A DNA stretch of 48,233 nucleotides from Romeriopsis navalis LEGE 11480 (GCF_015207035.1 NZ_JADEXQ010000045.1:1-48233), one strand, 5' to 3'; shown: positions 35,682-43,712, counted from the stretch's first letter. A program made the numbers and translations. Notes: generated by a model not told the origin, from the sequence alone.

Positions 35682-36269
35682 TTAGCGATCGAGCCGGTTG
35701 AGTAGAAATAAGGTGATTGCTAATCCGAGTGAATGGGCCGTAATAACATGCACATTCGCGAGAACGAGGAAAATATCCAAGGGCTCGATGACTTGGACGG
35801 CGAGCGCGGGGCTATAGGGCGCACCAATGGAAGCGAATGACCGACCCAGCAAGATCCCACCGACGGCTTGGGCGGACAGAATTGCTAATCCCAGGCCACC
35901 GAAGGTAAAGAGTGTCGTGCGCCAGAGAAAATCGATCGTTTGGCCCTTGCGTGGGCGTTGGTTCGGGTCCTCCTGACGGAGTCGGCGTCCCGTTTGCACG
36001 CACTGAAAGGCGCGAAATGCCATGTAGATTTGGACCGCCAGGCTGAGAAATAACAGAACGCTCGTTTCGGTTAATCCAGCTGCGCGGGGTGCGCCAGTTT
36101 CGCCTTGACCGAATACGTTGCGACCGACGGTAAAGAGTGTCATGAGGAGTGCGACTAATCCGAGGATTATCTGAATCCAGAAATTTAGCCAGCTGAAGCG
36201 CCGCAGCATCAGCGAACTTTTACGCAATGCGGGAGAAATCCCGCTCTCTTCAAATCGCTCTTCTTGCAT
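35682..36269 (-). CDS. DUF3611 membrane protein
   Basis: A 195-residue integral membrane protein with four predicted helices (about 28-50, 68-90, 112-138, 163-190). A conserved-looking N-terminal cytoplasmic part reads SPALRKSSLMLRRFSWLNFW. The acidic/proline-rich loop RLRQEDPNQRPRKG sits between helices 2 and 3. Such DUF3611 proteins occur in cyanobacteria and chloroplast-bearing plants and have no assigned function. The ATG at 36269 is used. It converges on mazG with a 9-base gap and is divergent from the Rre1-like regulator. Confidence 0.88.
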   Translation of the reverse strand: MQEERFEESGISPALRKSSLMLRRFSWLNFWIQIILGLVALLMTLFTVGRNVFGQGETGAPRAAGLTETSVLLFLSLAVQIYMAFRAFQCVQTGRRLRQEDPNQRPRKGQTIDFLWRTTLFTFGGLGLAILSAQAVGGILLGRSFASIGAPYSPALAVQVIEPLDIFLVLANVHVITAHSLGLAITLFLLNRLDR

Positions 36270-36481
36270 GGGAACATCCTAAAAACGTAACGGCGGCATC
36301 AGTGTCGTGGGCGCGATCACCTGCCCGAAATGGGGGATTATCTAATTCTGCATGGATTTTATCACTCTTCTGAGAAGCCCTGGTAGCCGTGGGCTTTCCC
36401 AAATCTACTACAACGCTGATTTCCCCAACAGCTTATGATAAAAGTACTGCAAATCTCGTGCTCTTTTTTCTCGCTAGTGCC

Positions 36482-37144
36482 ATGCTGACGAACGAATCAA
36501 TTGGCGATGATATCGTCAAAATTGTGATTGTTGAAGATGACCCGATGATGCAGTTGGGGTTGGAGCAATCCCTACAGGACTATCCACATTTTCAGATTGT
36601 TGCTCAGGCCGAAGATGGCCTCCGGGGCGTTGAAGCGGTGCTGCGTCATCGCCCGGAGGTCGTGATTATGGACATTGGACTGCCGCGTAAAGATGGTATT
36701 CAAGCGACGAAAGAAATTAAGCAAGCCTTGCCCCAAGTGCGGGTAGTGATGTTGACCTCCCACACCTCAGATACAGAAATTGTGGCGGCATTATCCAGTG
36801 GTGCGGATGCTTACTGTATTAAAGGGGCAAATATTGATCTGTTGATTAATGCGATCGCGGCGGCCTGCGAGGGTGCGGTGTATCTTGATCCTCAAATTGC
36901 CCGAAAAGTTTTAGATCATTTACGTCCGCCCCCCCCAGAGGCCGAGAATATTGGGCATTTGTCACCGCGGGAAATGGATGTTTTGCAACTACTGGTGCAA
37001 GGCTTGAGTAATGCGGAAATTGCGGCAGAATTGTTTTTGAGCCCGAATACGATCAAAACTCATTTGCGCGGTGTCATGAATAAGCTGGCGGTTGACGATC
37101 GGGTCCAAGCTGCTGTCGTCGCCTTACGGGCGGGATTAGTCTAA
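36482..37144 (+). CDS. NarL/FixJ-type response regulator, Rre1-like
   Basis: The frame is open from 36389, but the ATG at 36482 (MLTNESIGDDIVKIVIVEDD) is the likely start, giving 220 residues. The receiver domain has the acidic pair EDD and the phosphoacceptor Asp in VVIMDIGLPRKDG, then VVMLTSHTSDTEIVAALSSG and Lys in YCIKGANIDL. The LuxR-type helix-turn-helix follows (LSPREMDVLQLLVQGLSNAE..LFLSPNTIKTHLRGVMNKL). The TSHTxxTEIxAALSSGADAYCIKG and LDPQIARKV stretches resemble Rre1 of other cyanobacteria, the partner of Hik2. A Hik2-type kinase lies 2.4 kb downstream, which fits. Rre1 identity is an inference. Confidence 0.85.
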   Translation: MLTNESIGDDIVKIVIVEDDPMMQLGLEQSLQDYPHFQIVAQAEDGLRGVEAVLRHRPEVVIMDIGLPRKDGIQATKEIKQALPQVRVVMLTSHTSDTEIVAALSSGADAYCIKGANIDLLINAIAAACEGAVYLDPQIARKVLDHLRPPPPEAENIGHLSPREMDVLQLLVQGLSNAEIAAELFLSPNTIKTHLRGVMNKLAVDDRVQAAVVALRAGLV

Positions 37145-37467
37145 AAAGTTATGGCAAATCTAAAATTTTTGAGATTAAGCAGCCAGACCGGGCAAAACAT
37201 CCGGCACACTAAATGTATTAGACAAGACGTTAGGCTTTGAAAATCACCCGATCGGTTCATTCAACACTGGTTTCGTCACACAATTCCTTTCGGTATTCCA
37301 ACGGAGTCGAAATTCTACAGTCAACGAGTTTTTACGAATGACGATTCCTCATCCCGGTTGCTTAGATAAGGTTGTGAGGTAGTTTGGATCGCTTTTGACC
37401 TATAGATTTAGCCATGTCGTCGCTATCAATCGATTCTGATGATTGATTTTCGGGCTGATTGCGTATG

Positions 37468-37495
37468 AATTGAGGGTTTACCACAACCCTTAATT
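37468..37495. promoter_or_regulatory. inverted repeat, candidate operator or leader hairpin
   Basis: Eleven paired positions (AATTGAGGGTT with AACCCTTAATT, one wobble) around TACCAC, 196 bases before the PadR start. Confidence 0.5.
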
Positions 37496-37530
37496 GCTAA
37501 TTAGCTATGAGGGGCAAGCGCAGATAATTT

Positions 37531-37550
37531 TTGGAAACATAATTTTCCAA
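37531..37550. promoter_or_regulatory. TTGGAAA-N6-TTTCCAA inverted repeat, candidate operator
   Basis: A perfect 7-bp inverted repeat with a 6-base spacer, 141 bases before the PadR gene. The spacing (centres about 13 bases apart) suits a dimeric winged-helix protein, so autoregulation is possible. Confidence 0.5.
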
Positions 37551-37690
37551 GATGGAGTCTGCAACTTTATCTCCCTGGACAGAGGTAATTCCTCCGAGAG
37601 ACCGCTAAATTTATAGCATTGAGTCCCAGGCTGATCGACTGATCACGCTTCACACAACCTTGTCGTCACTACACTCTGGAAGCTAAAACT

Positions 37691-38050
37691 ATGAAATTTG
37701 AGGATATCTACCAGTTCTTTAAGGATCCACCACCTTTTTACCTCAACAAAGAATTGGCAGTTTGTTACGTTCTGTCAGTGTTATTGCGAAATGACTCCTA
37801 CGGTACGGAGTTGATCAATTTGTTGGAGACAGAATATCCGTTCTATCGTTTGTCTGATACGGTTCTGTATAGTGCCTTGAAATTTCTCGAAGATCAGGAC
37901 ATGGTAACGGGCTATTGGAAGAAGGTGGAAGGACGGGGTCGTCCTCGGCGGATGTACCAGATTCGCGAGGAAATGATGGATCAAGCTCGCGACTTGGCCC
38001 GTTTGTGGCAGAGCTATGCCGTAGAAAAAGAGCGCACAGTGGTGCGTTAA
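37691..38050 (+). CDS. PadR-family transcriptional regulator
   Basis: A 119-residue winged-helix DNA-binding protein. It starts MKFEDIYQFFKDPPPFYLNK, then the helix ELAVCYVLSVLLRNDSYGTE, the recognition helix region YRLSDTVLYSALKFLEDQDM and the basic wing KKVEGRGRPRRMYQI, ending in a dimerisation helix. The long, distinctive FFKDPPPFYLNKELAVCY opening marks a cyanobacterial subgroup. The circadian period regulator Pex is a PadR-type protein in cyanobacteria; relation to it is only a possibility. The gene is monocistronic: long leader, and a terminator 37 bases after the stop. Confidence 0.92.
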   Translation: MKFEDIYQFFKDPPPFYLNKELAVCYVLSVLLRNDSYGTELINLLETEYPFYRLSDTVLYSALKFLEDQDMVTGYWKKVEGRGRPRRMYQIREEMMDQARDLARLWQSYAVEKERTVVR

Positions 38051-38086
38051 GTCGGTTCTAAGCCAGCGGTTTGTTCGCTTAATGCA

Positions 38087-38130
38087 TTAGCCCAATGACC
38101 GGAACTCGGCCATTGGGCTAAATTCGTTTT
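38087..38130 (+). terminator. PadR gene terminator
   Basis: A perfect 11-bp stem TTAGCCCAATG/CATTGGGCTAA (38087-38097, 38111-38121) with a 13-base loop, then ATTCGTTTT. Confidence 0.8.
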
Positions 38131-38200
38131 GCTGGTTTAGTTGTACTTCGTCAGAGCCTCACGGATAATGTTGTACGCTGTCTGTTCGATCAATTGATGT

Positions 38201-38746
38201 ATGGATAACTCTGTCCTGAATTCCACCCTTTTCCTCACCTTGCTCATGGTGGTGGGCATGCTATTTTTCATTCGTGCGGCGGCCAAGGATCGCACACAGA
38301 TTGTGACACTGGGTTCGGAGCAAGACGGTGATCAGCTTTTGGCGGCGTTAAAACAATATTTCGTTGATCGATCCTATCAAGTTGATGCGATTGATGCGGT
38401 GCGTAATCAGGTTTTGTTGTCTGGTCAAGTGCGAGCCAGCGTTTTCCTCGCTGTGTTTTTATCATTGATGGCGGGTGTTGGCGCGTTATGTTTGGGCTTG
38501 ATCTTGACCGTATCGTTGCCGGATGTCCCTTATCTGTGGGCGGTCTTTTTGGGTTTTGCGCCCCTCGCCGGTTGGTTATATTGGCGTAAAGCGAGTCGTG
38601 TTGAGCAGGTTTCGTTCCGACTTGATGAGACTCAACAGCCAACCGTTGGCAGCTGGTTGAGAGTAAAAGCGCATCGGGATGAAGTGGAAGCCTTACAAGA
38701 AGCACTGAATTTGCAAGTAGTAGATAATGATGTCATCGCGGATTAG
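38201..38746 (+). CDS. cofactor assembly of complex C protein (CCB family)
   Basis: A 181-residue membrane protein of the family that attaches heme c' (heme ci) to cytochrome b6. Residues 8-30 form a first helix (FLTLLMVVGMLFFIRAAAKDRT; the RAAxKDRT end is characteristic). A soluble ferredoxin-like loop follows (LLAALKQYFVDRSYQVDAID, QVLLSGQVRASVFLAVFLS). Two more helices span about 82-105 and 108-128, and then a cytoplasmic/stromal-side tail with WLYWRKASRVEQVSF. NCBI-type annotation for this pattern is 'cofactor assembly of complex C subunit B'; which CCB paralog is not certain. The gene ends at a strong hairpin. Confidence 0.85.
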   Translation: MDNSVLNSTLFLTLLMVVGMLFFIRAAAKDRTQIVTLGSEQDGDQLLAALKQYFVDRSYQVDAIDAVRNQVLLSGQVRASVFLAVFLSLMAGVGALCLGLILTVSLPDVPYLWAVFLGFAPLAGWLYWRKASRVEQVSFRLDETQQPTVGSWLRVKAHRDEVEALQEALNLQVVDNDVIAD

Positions 38747-38798
38747 TGGTGATGCCAATGGCAACTAACCCGCGCATCACAAATCTGTGCATCCAACA

Positions 38799-38836
38799 TA
38801 AAAGCGCGGTAGCCCCTGAGAGCTACCGCGCTTTTA
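38799..38836. terminator. bidirectional terminator, 15-bp perfect stem
   Basis: TAAAAGCGCGGTAGC (38799-38813) pairs with GCTACCGCGCTTTTA (38822-38836) over an 8-base loop. It separates the converging CCB and DUF3155 genes and has T-rich ends both ways. Confidence 0.85.
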
Positions 38837-38891
38837 ATTTCTCAACTAGCCGAGTTTAAACAGGGTCAGAAGAATGTATCGGTGATGTGAC

Positions 38892-39191
38892 TTAAACCAG
38901 TACTGCCTCATCTTCTTCCGGCTGCCTCAAGCTGGGAAAGAGGAAGTGATTCTCTTCTACATATTGGGCGCCGAACAGACCTTTCTCAGCCCAAAAATAT
39001 CGATCAGTTGTATGCTCGTTGCGTTTCACCAACAAAAGTGCAGGTGGTAGAACCCCCTGATCGTGGATAAACTTCCGAGCTGCAGTGACTGGCTTATCCT
39101 CGCCGCAATCAATGCTAAACTGGGGAATGCTTTCGAGGATCTTTCGTCCTTCTTGCCGCCGCCGACTCTTACGCTTACGTCTCCGTGCCAA
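38892..39191 (-). CDS. DUF3155 protein
   Basis: A 99-residue cyanobacterial protein. The N-terminus is strongly basic (MARRRKRKSRRRQEGRK), suggesting nucleic acid or ribosome binding. A conserved-looking core follows: ILESIPQFSIDCGEDKPVTA, ARKFIHDQGVLPPALLLVKR and TDRYFWAEKGLFGAQYVEEN. The acidic C-terminus ends in EEDEAVLV. The ATG at 39191 is the first Met. It lies between the CCB gene (converging) and the kinase gene (diverging). Function is unknown. Confidence 0.9.
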   Translation of the reverse strand: MARRRKRKSRRRQEGRKILESIPQFSIDCGEDKPVTAARKFIHDQGVLPPALLLVKRNEHTTDRYFWAEKGLFGAQYVEENHFLFPSLRQPEEDEAVLV

Positions 39192-39537
39192 GACCCCGTT
39201 CCTCCTTGAACAACAATTGTTTTTGTATTGCCAGTTACAAGACCGCTTTCGAGTATATCGGGACTACCCAAAAAATTCAACTAGTCTTAAGATTTTCGCA
39301 ATCTTGTGTAAATAACCTACAAAATACTTTTGGCAAAGCAATTCACCTGTGCAAGCTACAATCAAAAGACTGTCGAACGCCAAGGATTTATAAATAAAAT
39401 GTAACAAATCCGACAGAAAATTCGCTCCGCTATTCTTCTTAATTTACTAGTTGTAAACACTGAAAGTCAATCCTTGTCTGCCTATGCTTATTCATCCGAT
39501 CATTCCATTTCCCCTATCGAGCCGAGGCGGTTGCTAG
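39192..39537. other. 346-base divergent intergenic region, A+T rich
   Basis: Shared promoter space of DUF3155 and the Hik2-type kinase. It is clearly richer in A+T than the rest. TGTAAATAACCTACAA (near 39307) is dyad-like but its GTA-TAC spacing is 7, not the 8 of an NtcA site. No gene or terminator is seen. Confidence 0.5.
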
Positions 39538-40836
39538 ATGCTGCTGCCAGCGAGTGCGGAATTTGTTGATCTCTGTCAATCGCAGTTGTGGCTGCTGGTT
39601 CAGACTTTGGGTGCATCGGTCAGTGTGGTGTATTTGACGGAGGAAGTTGCGAGTACAGCCGAAACGCGGCTAGTGCGGATTGCTTCGGCGCCAGATGGGG
39701 CGGCAATGCCTGGCGGAGAAGGTGGTACAGCGTTATCTCCGGTGGCGGATGTAGGGCGATCGTCAGAAAGTCCTCAATCGACTGAATTGGCGGATCCGAA
39801 AAGTTCGACAATGGCATCTTCAACGGCAGTGCCGATCGCGCCTTTACCATCGCCGGATATGGTGCCGGAACGGTTGGTGGTGCCCTTGATCCATGAAGAG
39901 ATTGTTTTAGGATTGCTGGTAACGGAGCGCAATGATCGTCGCTGGCAGGTGCGCGAGCGCCAGCAAATTGAGCAGATTGTCCAGACGCTGAGCTTAGCCT
40001 GTGTGTTAGATAAGCGATCGCAATGGTTGCAGCAGCGTCAGGCGCAGCAAGCGCAGTTGCAGGCGCAGCAACATGATGTGATGGACAATCTCGTGCATCA
40101 GTTTCGCAATCCACTGACGGCACTGCGGACATTTGGAAAATTACTGTTGAAGCGCTTGCCCGAGGACGATCGAAATTATGTCGCGGCGTCGAGTATTGTC
40201 CGAGAAAGTGATCGGCTCCAAGAATTGCTATTGCAAATCGATCGGGCAATTGACCTGACGGAGTCTTTCCCGGATGAAGTGAAGGTAACGACGCCAGCGG
40301 CATTGCCGAGCGCGGGGCCGTTGGGTGAAGCGCAGCTAGCACTGAAGCCCTGCGATGTCGGGCAGATTTTGCAGCCCTTGGTCGTGTCGGCTTCCGCAGT
40401 GGCCCAAGAAAAGCAGTTGGTCTTGCATGCCGAGTTGCCGGATGTGATTCCGTTGGTGCAGGCAGATCAATCAGCGCTACGGGAAGTTTTGAGTAATTTG
40501 ATTGATAATGCGGTGAAATATACACCGGCTGGCGGTGAAGTCCATGTGCGGCTGCAGGTGTTGGGCAAGCAATTGGTTGTACGCGTGACCGACAATGGCG
40601 CGGGGATTCCCGATACGGATTTGCCGCAGCTATTTCAACGGCATTTTCGGGGCGTCCAAGATCAGACGGAGATTCCTGGGACCGGTTTGGGTTTAGCGAT
40701 TGCCCGTGAGTTGGTGCAGCAGATGCAGGGTGATATTCAGGTGTTTAGTCCGATGCAACCCGAGGGATGGTTAGGGGAATATTTACCCGCTGAGCGTGGT
40801 GTGACGTTTGTGGTTGCGCTGCCGACGCTAAGCTGA
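39538..40836 (+). CDS. hik2: Hik2/CSK-type sensor histidine kinase
   Basis: 432 residues. The GAF sensor domain (about 5-155) starts FVDLCQSQLWLLVQTLGASV; Cys13 lies where Hik2 and the chloroplast sensor kinase have the cysteine linked to redox sensing (an iron-sulfur cluster has been reported for that family). A coiled Q-rich linker (162-180) leads to the dimerisation domain with His187 in VHQFRNPLTALRTFGKLLLK, close to the Hik2 signature. The ATPase domain follows (LSNLIDNAVKYTPAGG, DNGAGIPDTD, GTGLGLAIARELV). Residues about 50-108 are a low-complexity Ala/Ser/Pro-rich insert inside GAF. The family signals plastoquinone redox state, salt and other stress through Rre1. The stop is 1 base from that of larB. 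Confidence 0.85.
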   Translation: MLLPASAEFVDLCQSQLWLLVQTLGASVSVVYLTEEVASTAETRLVRIASAPDGAAMPGGEGGTALSPVADVGRSSESPQSTELADPKSSTMASSTAVPIAPLPSPDMVPERLVVPLIHEEIVLGLLVTERNDRRWQVRERQQIEQIVQTLSLACVLDKRSQWLQQRQAQQAQLQAQQHDVMDNLVHQFRNPLTALRTFGKLLLKRLPEDDRNYVAASSIVRESDRLQELLLQIDRAIDLTESFPDEVKVTTPAALPSAGPLGEAQLALKPCDVGQILQPLVVSASAVAQEKQLVLHAELPDVIPLVQADQSALREVLSNLIDNAVKYTPAGGEVHVRLQVLGKQLVVRVTDNGAGIPDTDLPQLFQRHFRGVQDQTEIPGTGLGLAIARELVQQMQGDIQVFSPMQPEGWLGEYLPAERGVTFVVALPTLS

Positions 40837-40837
40837 C

Positions 40838-41620
40838 CTATAACGGTTGATTGCTTAGTTTGCTTGCCGTGCGGAGAATCTGACCCGCGAGAATTGCGGC
40901 TCCAAATCCATTATCGATATTTACTACGCCCAGTCCAGCGGCGCAGGAGTTCAACATGCCTAGTAGTGGTGTGATACCGTTAAAACTCGCGCCATAGCCA
41001 ATACTTGTGGGAACTGCAATGATCGGGCAATCGGCGAGGCCACCCACAACGCTGGGTAAGGCTCCTTCCATGCCCGCAGCAACAATCAAGACATCGGCAT
41101 TGTCAATTACGTGGCGATTGCTCAGTAAACGCTGAATCCCGGCGACGCCGACATCCCAAAGTCGCTCTACCTGAAAGCCACAAAGCTCGGCCGTCAGGGC
41201 CGCTTCTTCGGCAACGGGCAGATCCGCTGTCCCGGCAGAAAGAATGCCGATTGTGCCAAGCCGCTGTGGCATTTTTGCTTGGTTAACGATCGCACAAATT
41301 CGCGCCCGATCGTTGTACTGCACCTCCGGCAAGATTTGCTGAATGCATTCAGCTTTACCGGGTGTAACGCGGGTGGCCATGACAACATGTGTGCGATCAC
41401 GCATGGCTGTCATAATTTTGGTGATTTGTTCCGGTGTTTTGTCTTGTCCCCAGATCACCTCTGGGAAGCCGGTGCGCAGGGTGCGATGATGATCAATCCG
41501 GGCAAAGTCGCCCACCGGTTCGAAGTCAAAATGCTTCAAATCTTGGAGGGCGGCTTCTGGACTGATTTCTCCCTGGGCAACGGCTTGGAGGAGGTTTTGC
41601 AGGGCTTCGGGTTGGCTCAT
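40838..41620 (-). CDS. larB: nickel-pincer nucleotide synthesis carboxylase LarB
   Basis: A 260-residue enzyme that carboxylates and hydrolyses nicotinate adenine dinucleotide in synthesis of the nickel-pincer cofactor of lactate racemase-type enzymes. The N-domain has LKHFDFEPVGDFARIDHHRT and the short-helix segment EVIWGQDKTPEQI. The PurE-like C-domain has GILSAGTADLPVAEEAALTA, LWDVGVAGIQRLLS, IVAAGMEGALPSVVGGLA and PTSIGYGASFNGITPLL. The CDS is full length. larA, larC and larE are not in this window, which is common in cyanobacteria. The gene converges on the kinase with no room for a terminator. Confidence 0.95.
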   Translation of the reverse strand: MSQPEALQNLLQAVAQGEISPEAALQDLKHFDFEPVGDFARIDHHRTLRTGFPEVIWGQDKTPEQITKIMTAMRDRTHVVMATRVTPGKAECIQQILPEVQYNDRARICAIVNQAKMPQRLGTIGILSAGTADLPVAEEAALTAELCGFQVERLWDVGVAGIQRLLSNRHVIDNADVLIVAAGMEGALPSVVGGLADCPIIAVPTSIGYGASFNGITPLLGMLNSCAAGLGVVNIDNGFGAAILAGQILRTASKLSNQPL

Positions 41621-41714
41621 GGAAGGCGGAAAATCAAATGCTCTTGCCTACCATAACTGCATTTTGGCCGGGGTGTGGCTTGAGAATTGAGAATTAGGAA
41701 TTGCAAATGTCGAA

Positions 41715-42257
41715 TTAATCAGTAAAGATGCGCCGGTGACTTGATTTGGTGGGAATTAAATATGTCCCTGGATGATAGGTCGGATAGCGACGACGCGGAT
41801 TATATCGCCGGTTTTGACGGTATTTGCGATATTTTCGGTAACGCCGGCTGGGCCGAATGATTGTGCGGTTGGGCACGATATATTCGGGATCTTCGAGGAT
41901 TACCCGACTGCGGCGATTTGGCCCCACGACCTCGGTCCGACGGTAGATAATGTCTGGCTGATCATAGATTACGCGGGGAGCACGGTAAACGCTGCCACGA
42001 CCATAAGTCCCTGAATCGCGATAGACGCTGCTAGAGCGGCGGCGATTGTGGTACTTGCGACGGTTGCGGCGATATTTCCGATAGCGGCGGGGAGCATAGT
42101 CGCGCGATCGATTACCGCCAATCCGAATGCCAAAATTCTCGTTTCGAATAATGATTTCGGCTTTGGCTGCGGGCACAAATGTGGTTGCGGCGATCGGCAG
42201 CGCCAACAGACTCGCGATGAAGGCGAAGGCGAAGCGTGGGGCTTTGATATGTGTCAT
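41715..42257 (-). CDS. secreted Arg/Tyr-rich basic protein
   Basis: The frame opens at a GTG (42266), but the ATG at 42257 with an AGGTG ribosome binding site fits a signal peptide (about 1-33, cleavage after AKA). The mature part is about 148 residues and extremely basic, with repeated RYRKYR-type blocks (residues about 57-73, RYRKYRRNRRKYHNRRR, and again near 140-155). A central beta-like part holds VIYDQPDIIYRRTEVVGP and VILEDPEYIVPNRTIIRPS. It has no enzyme motif and no cysteine. It is probably a surface or periplasmic protein binding acidic polymer or nucleic acid; that is inference from composition. Confidence 0.8.
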   Translation of the reverse strand: MTHIKAPRFAFAFIASLLALPIAATTFVPAAKAEIIIRNENFGIRIGGNRSRDYAPRRYRKYRRNRRKYHNRRRSSSVYRDSGTYGRGSVYRAPRVIYDQPDIIYRRTEVVGPNRRSRVILEDPEYIVPNRTIIRPSRRYRKYRKYRQNRRYNPRRRYPTYHPGTYLIPTKSSHRRIFTD

Positions 42258-42352
42258 AACTTGCACCTGCGGTGTGGTGGATCAGCAGTGGTAGTGCAAT
42301 TGGATCTCCCTGACGGTGTGAGATCGGGTAGAGAAAGCTAATACTGATTATT

Positions 42353-43588
42353 CTAAGCCGTGATTTCACTCATTGCTTGCCCCGCGAGCCAGCCAGTTGT
42401 CCAAGCACTCTGGAAATTGAAGCCGCCGGTCACACCATCAATGTCCAAAACTTCCCCCGCGAAATATAGACCGGGGCAAATTTTGCTTTCCATTGTTTTG
42501 AAGTTGACTTGCTTCAGCGGAACCCCACCACAGGTGACGAATTCTTCTTTAAAGACGCCCTTCCCAGTAATTTGGTACTGCCCTTGAATCAATTCCAGCA
42601 TTAGTTTGTTGAGACTTTTCTTGGGGAGATCGGCCCAGCGTAAATCGGAAGCAATTCCTGCAGTCAGAGTAAGACTTTCCCAAAGGCGTTTGGGAATCAT
42701 CACGGGACAAGACGTGGCAATCACCCGCCGCGGTAATTGGCCTTTGACCATAAGTAATTCTTTGTTCAGGGTTTCGAGATTATGTTTGGGTAGCCAGTTG
42801 ATGGTGAGTTTGGCGTTGTACTTGGCATTGTGGAGAATGCGTGCGCCCCAGGCGGAGAGCTTCAGTACAGCCGGGCCGCTGAGTCCCCAGTGGGTAATAA
42901 GGACTGGGCCAGTTTGTTCCAGCTTATGTTTACCAATTTGCAATTTCACCTGGCCGGGATTGACAGCGACACCCGCCAATCCTTCAATGCGCGAATCTTT
43001 GATGTTGAAGGTAAAGAGCGATGGCACGGGGGATTCGATCGTATGCCCTAGTGATGTGGCAATCGCGTGGCCCTGTGGACTACTGCCGGTCGCGAGCAGG
43101 ACTTTGTCGGCGGCCATGACTTGGCCCGATCTCAGGGTGATTTGAAAACTATTGTCGATTTTTTCAATGGTTTTGACCGCAGCCCCGGCATAGAGTTTGG
43201 CTCTAGCGGCTTTCGCCGATTCCATGAGACATTCGACGATCGTCATCGAGTCGTCGGTCGTGGGAAACATGCGCCCATCGGCTTCGGTTTTGAGTTTGAT
43301 CTGGCGTTGACCGAACCAGTCGATCGTATCTTGGGGCTGAAACCGACTGAAGGGACCACGCAGAGCTTTGCCGCCACGGGGATAGTGCTGCACCAAGATG
43401 GCGGGGTCGAAGCAGGAATGGGTCACATTGCAGCGCCCTCCCCCAGAAATCTTGACTTTAGTAAGCGGTTCGCGTCCAGCTTCGAGGATCGTGACTTGCG
43501 CGTGGGGATGACCTTCCGCGCAGGCGATCGCTCCCATGAATCCAGCCGCACCGCCGCCAATCACAATTATTTTCTGGGGTTCTGACAC
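42353..43588 (-). CDS. HI0933/BaiN-type FAD-dependent oxidoreductase
   Basis: A flavoprotein of 411 residues. The N-terminal FAD dinucleotide site is VIGGGAAGFMGAIACAEG (6-23), followed by the family signature KVKISGGGRCNVTHSCFDP and the NADPH/FAD closing motif LLATGSSPQGHAIATSLGH. The C-terminal signature reads LYFAGEVLDIDGVTGGFNFQ. Proteins of this group (HI0933, YhiN, BaiN/RdsA) reduce unknown or steroid-like substrates in other bacteria; the cyanobacterial role is unknown. The ATG at 43588 is used. It is not obviously in an operon. Confidence 0.93.
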   Translation of the reverse strand: MSEPQKIIVIGGGAAGFMGAIACAEGHPHAQVTILEAGREPLTKVKISGGGRCNVTHSCFDPAILVQHYPRGGKALRGPFSRFQPQDTIDWFGQRQIKLKTEADGRMFPTTDDSMTIVECLMESAKAARAKLYAGAAVKTIEKIDNSFQITLRSGQVMAADKVLLATGSSPQGHAIATSLGHTIESPVPSLFTFNIKDSRIEGLAGVAVNPGQVKLQIGKHKLEQTGPVLITHWGLSGPAVLKLSAWGARILHNAKYNAKLTINWLPKHNLETLNKELLMVKGQLPRRVIATSCPVMIPKRLWESLTLTAGIASDLRWADLPKKSLNKLMLELIQGQYQITGKGVFKEEFVTCGGVPLKQVNFKTMESKICPGLYFAGEVLDIDGVTGGFNFQSAWTTGWLAGQAMSEITA

Positions 43589-43712
43589 GCGGTTCTCCTT
43601 GGGACTTAGAATCCTGACCAGCTGATTACTCTAACTTGGCTTTCAGGCAGGTTACAGCTTACCAAGCAACTTGTTGCATTGGGTGTGAGGTTCTCTGAAC
43701 CAGATTTGAGCA

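Larger units (their letters stand above)
37145..37690. other. 546-base intergenic region with two inverted repeats
   Basis: Upstream of the PadR gene. It contains AATTGAGGGTT/AACCCTTAATT (37468-37495, 6-base loop, one G-T pair) and TTGGAAA-N6-TTTCCAA (37531-37550). No credible frame is present; the longest near the regulator stop has 29 codons. The length suggests a long leader or complex promoter. Confidence 0.6.

Noticed and set aside
39307-39325. NtcA-like GTA...TAC dyad upstream of the Hik2-type gene
   Set aside because: The spacer is 7 bases rather than 8 and no matching -10 box is placed correctly.
39620-40525. Minus-strand frame of 301 codons opposite the Hik2-type kinase
   Set aside because: It lies fully antisense to a kinase with clear motifs; its product is Pro/His/Ser-rich with no domain, as expected for a shadow of G+C-rich codons.
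42606-43585. Two plus-strand frames (179 and 172 codons) opposite the HI0933-type flavoprotein
   Set aside because: Both are antisense shadows of a well-defined flavoprotein gene.
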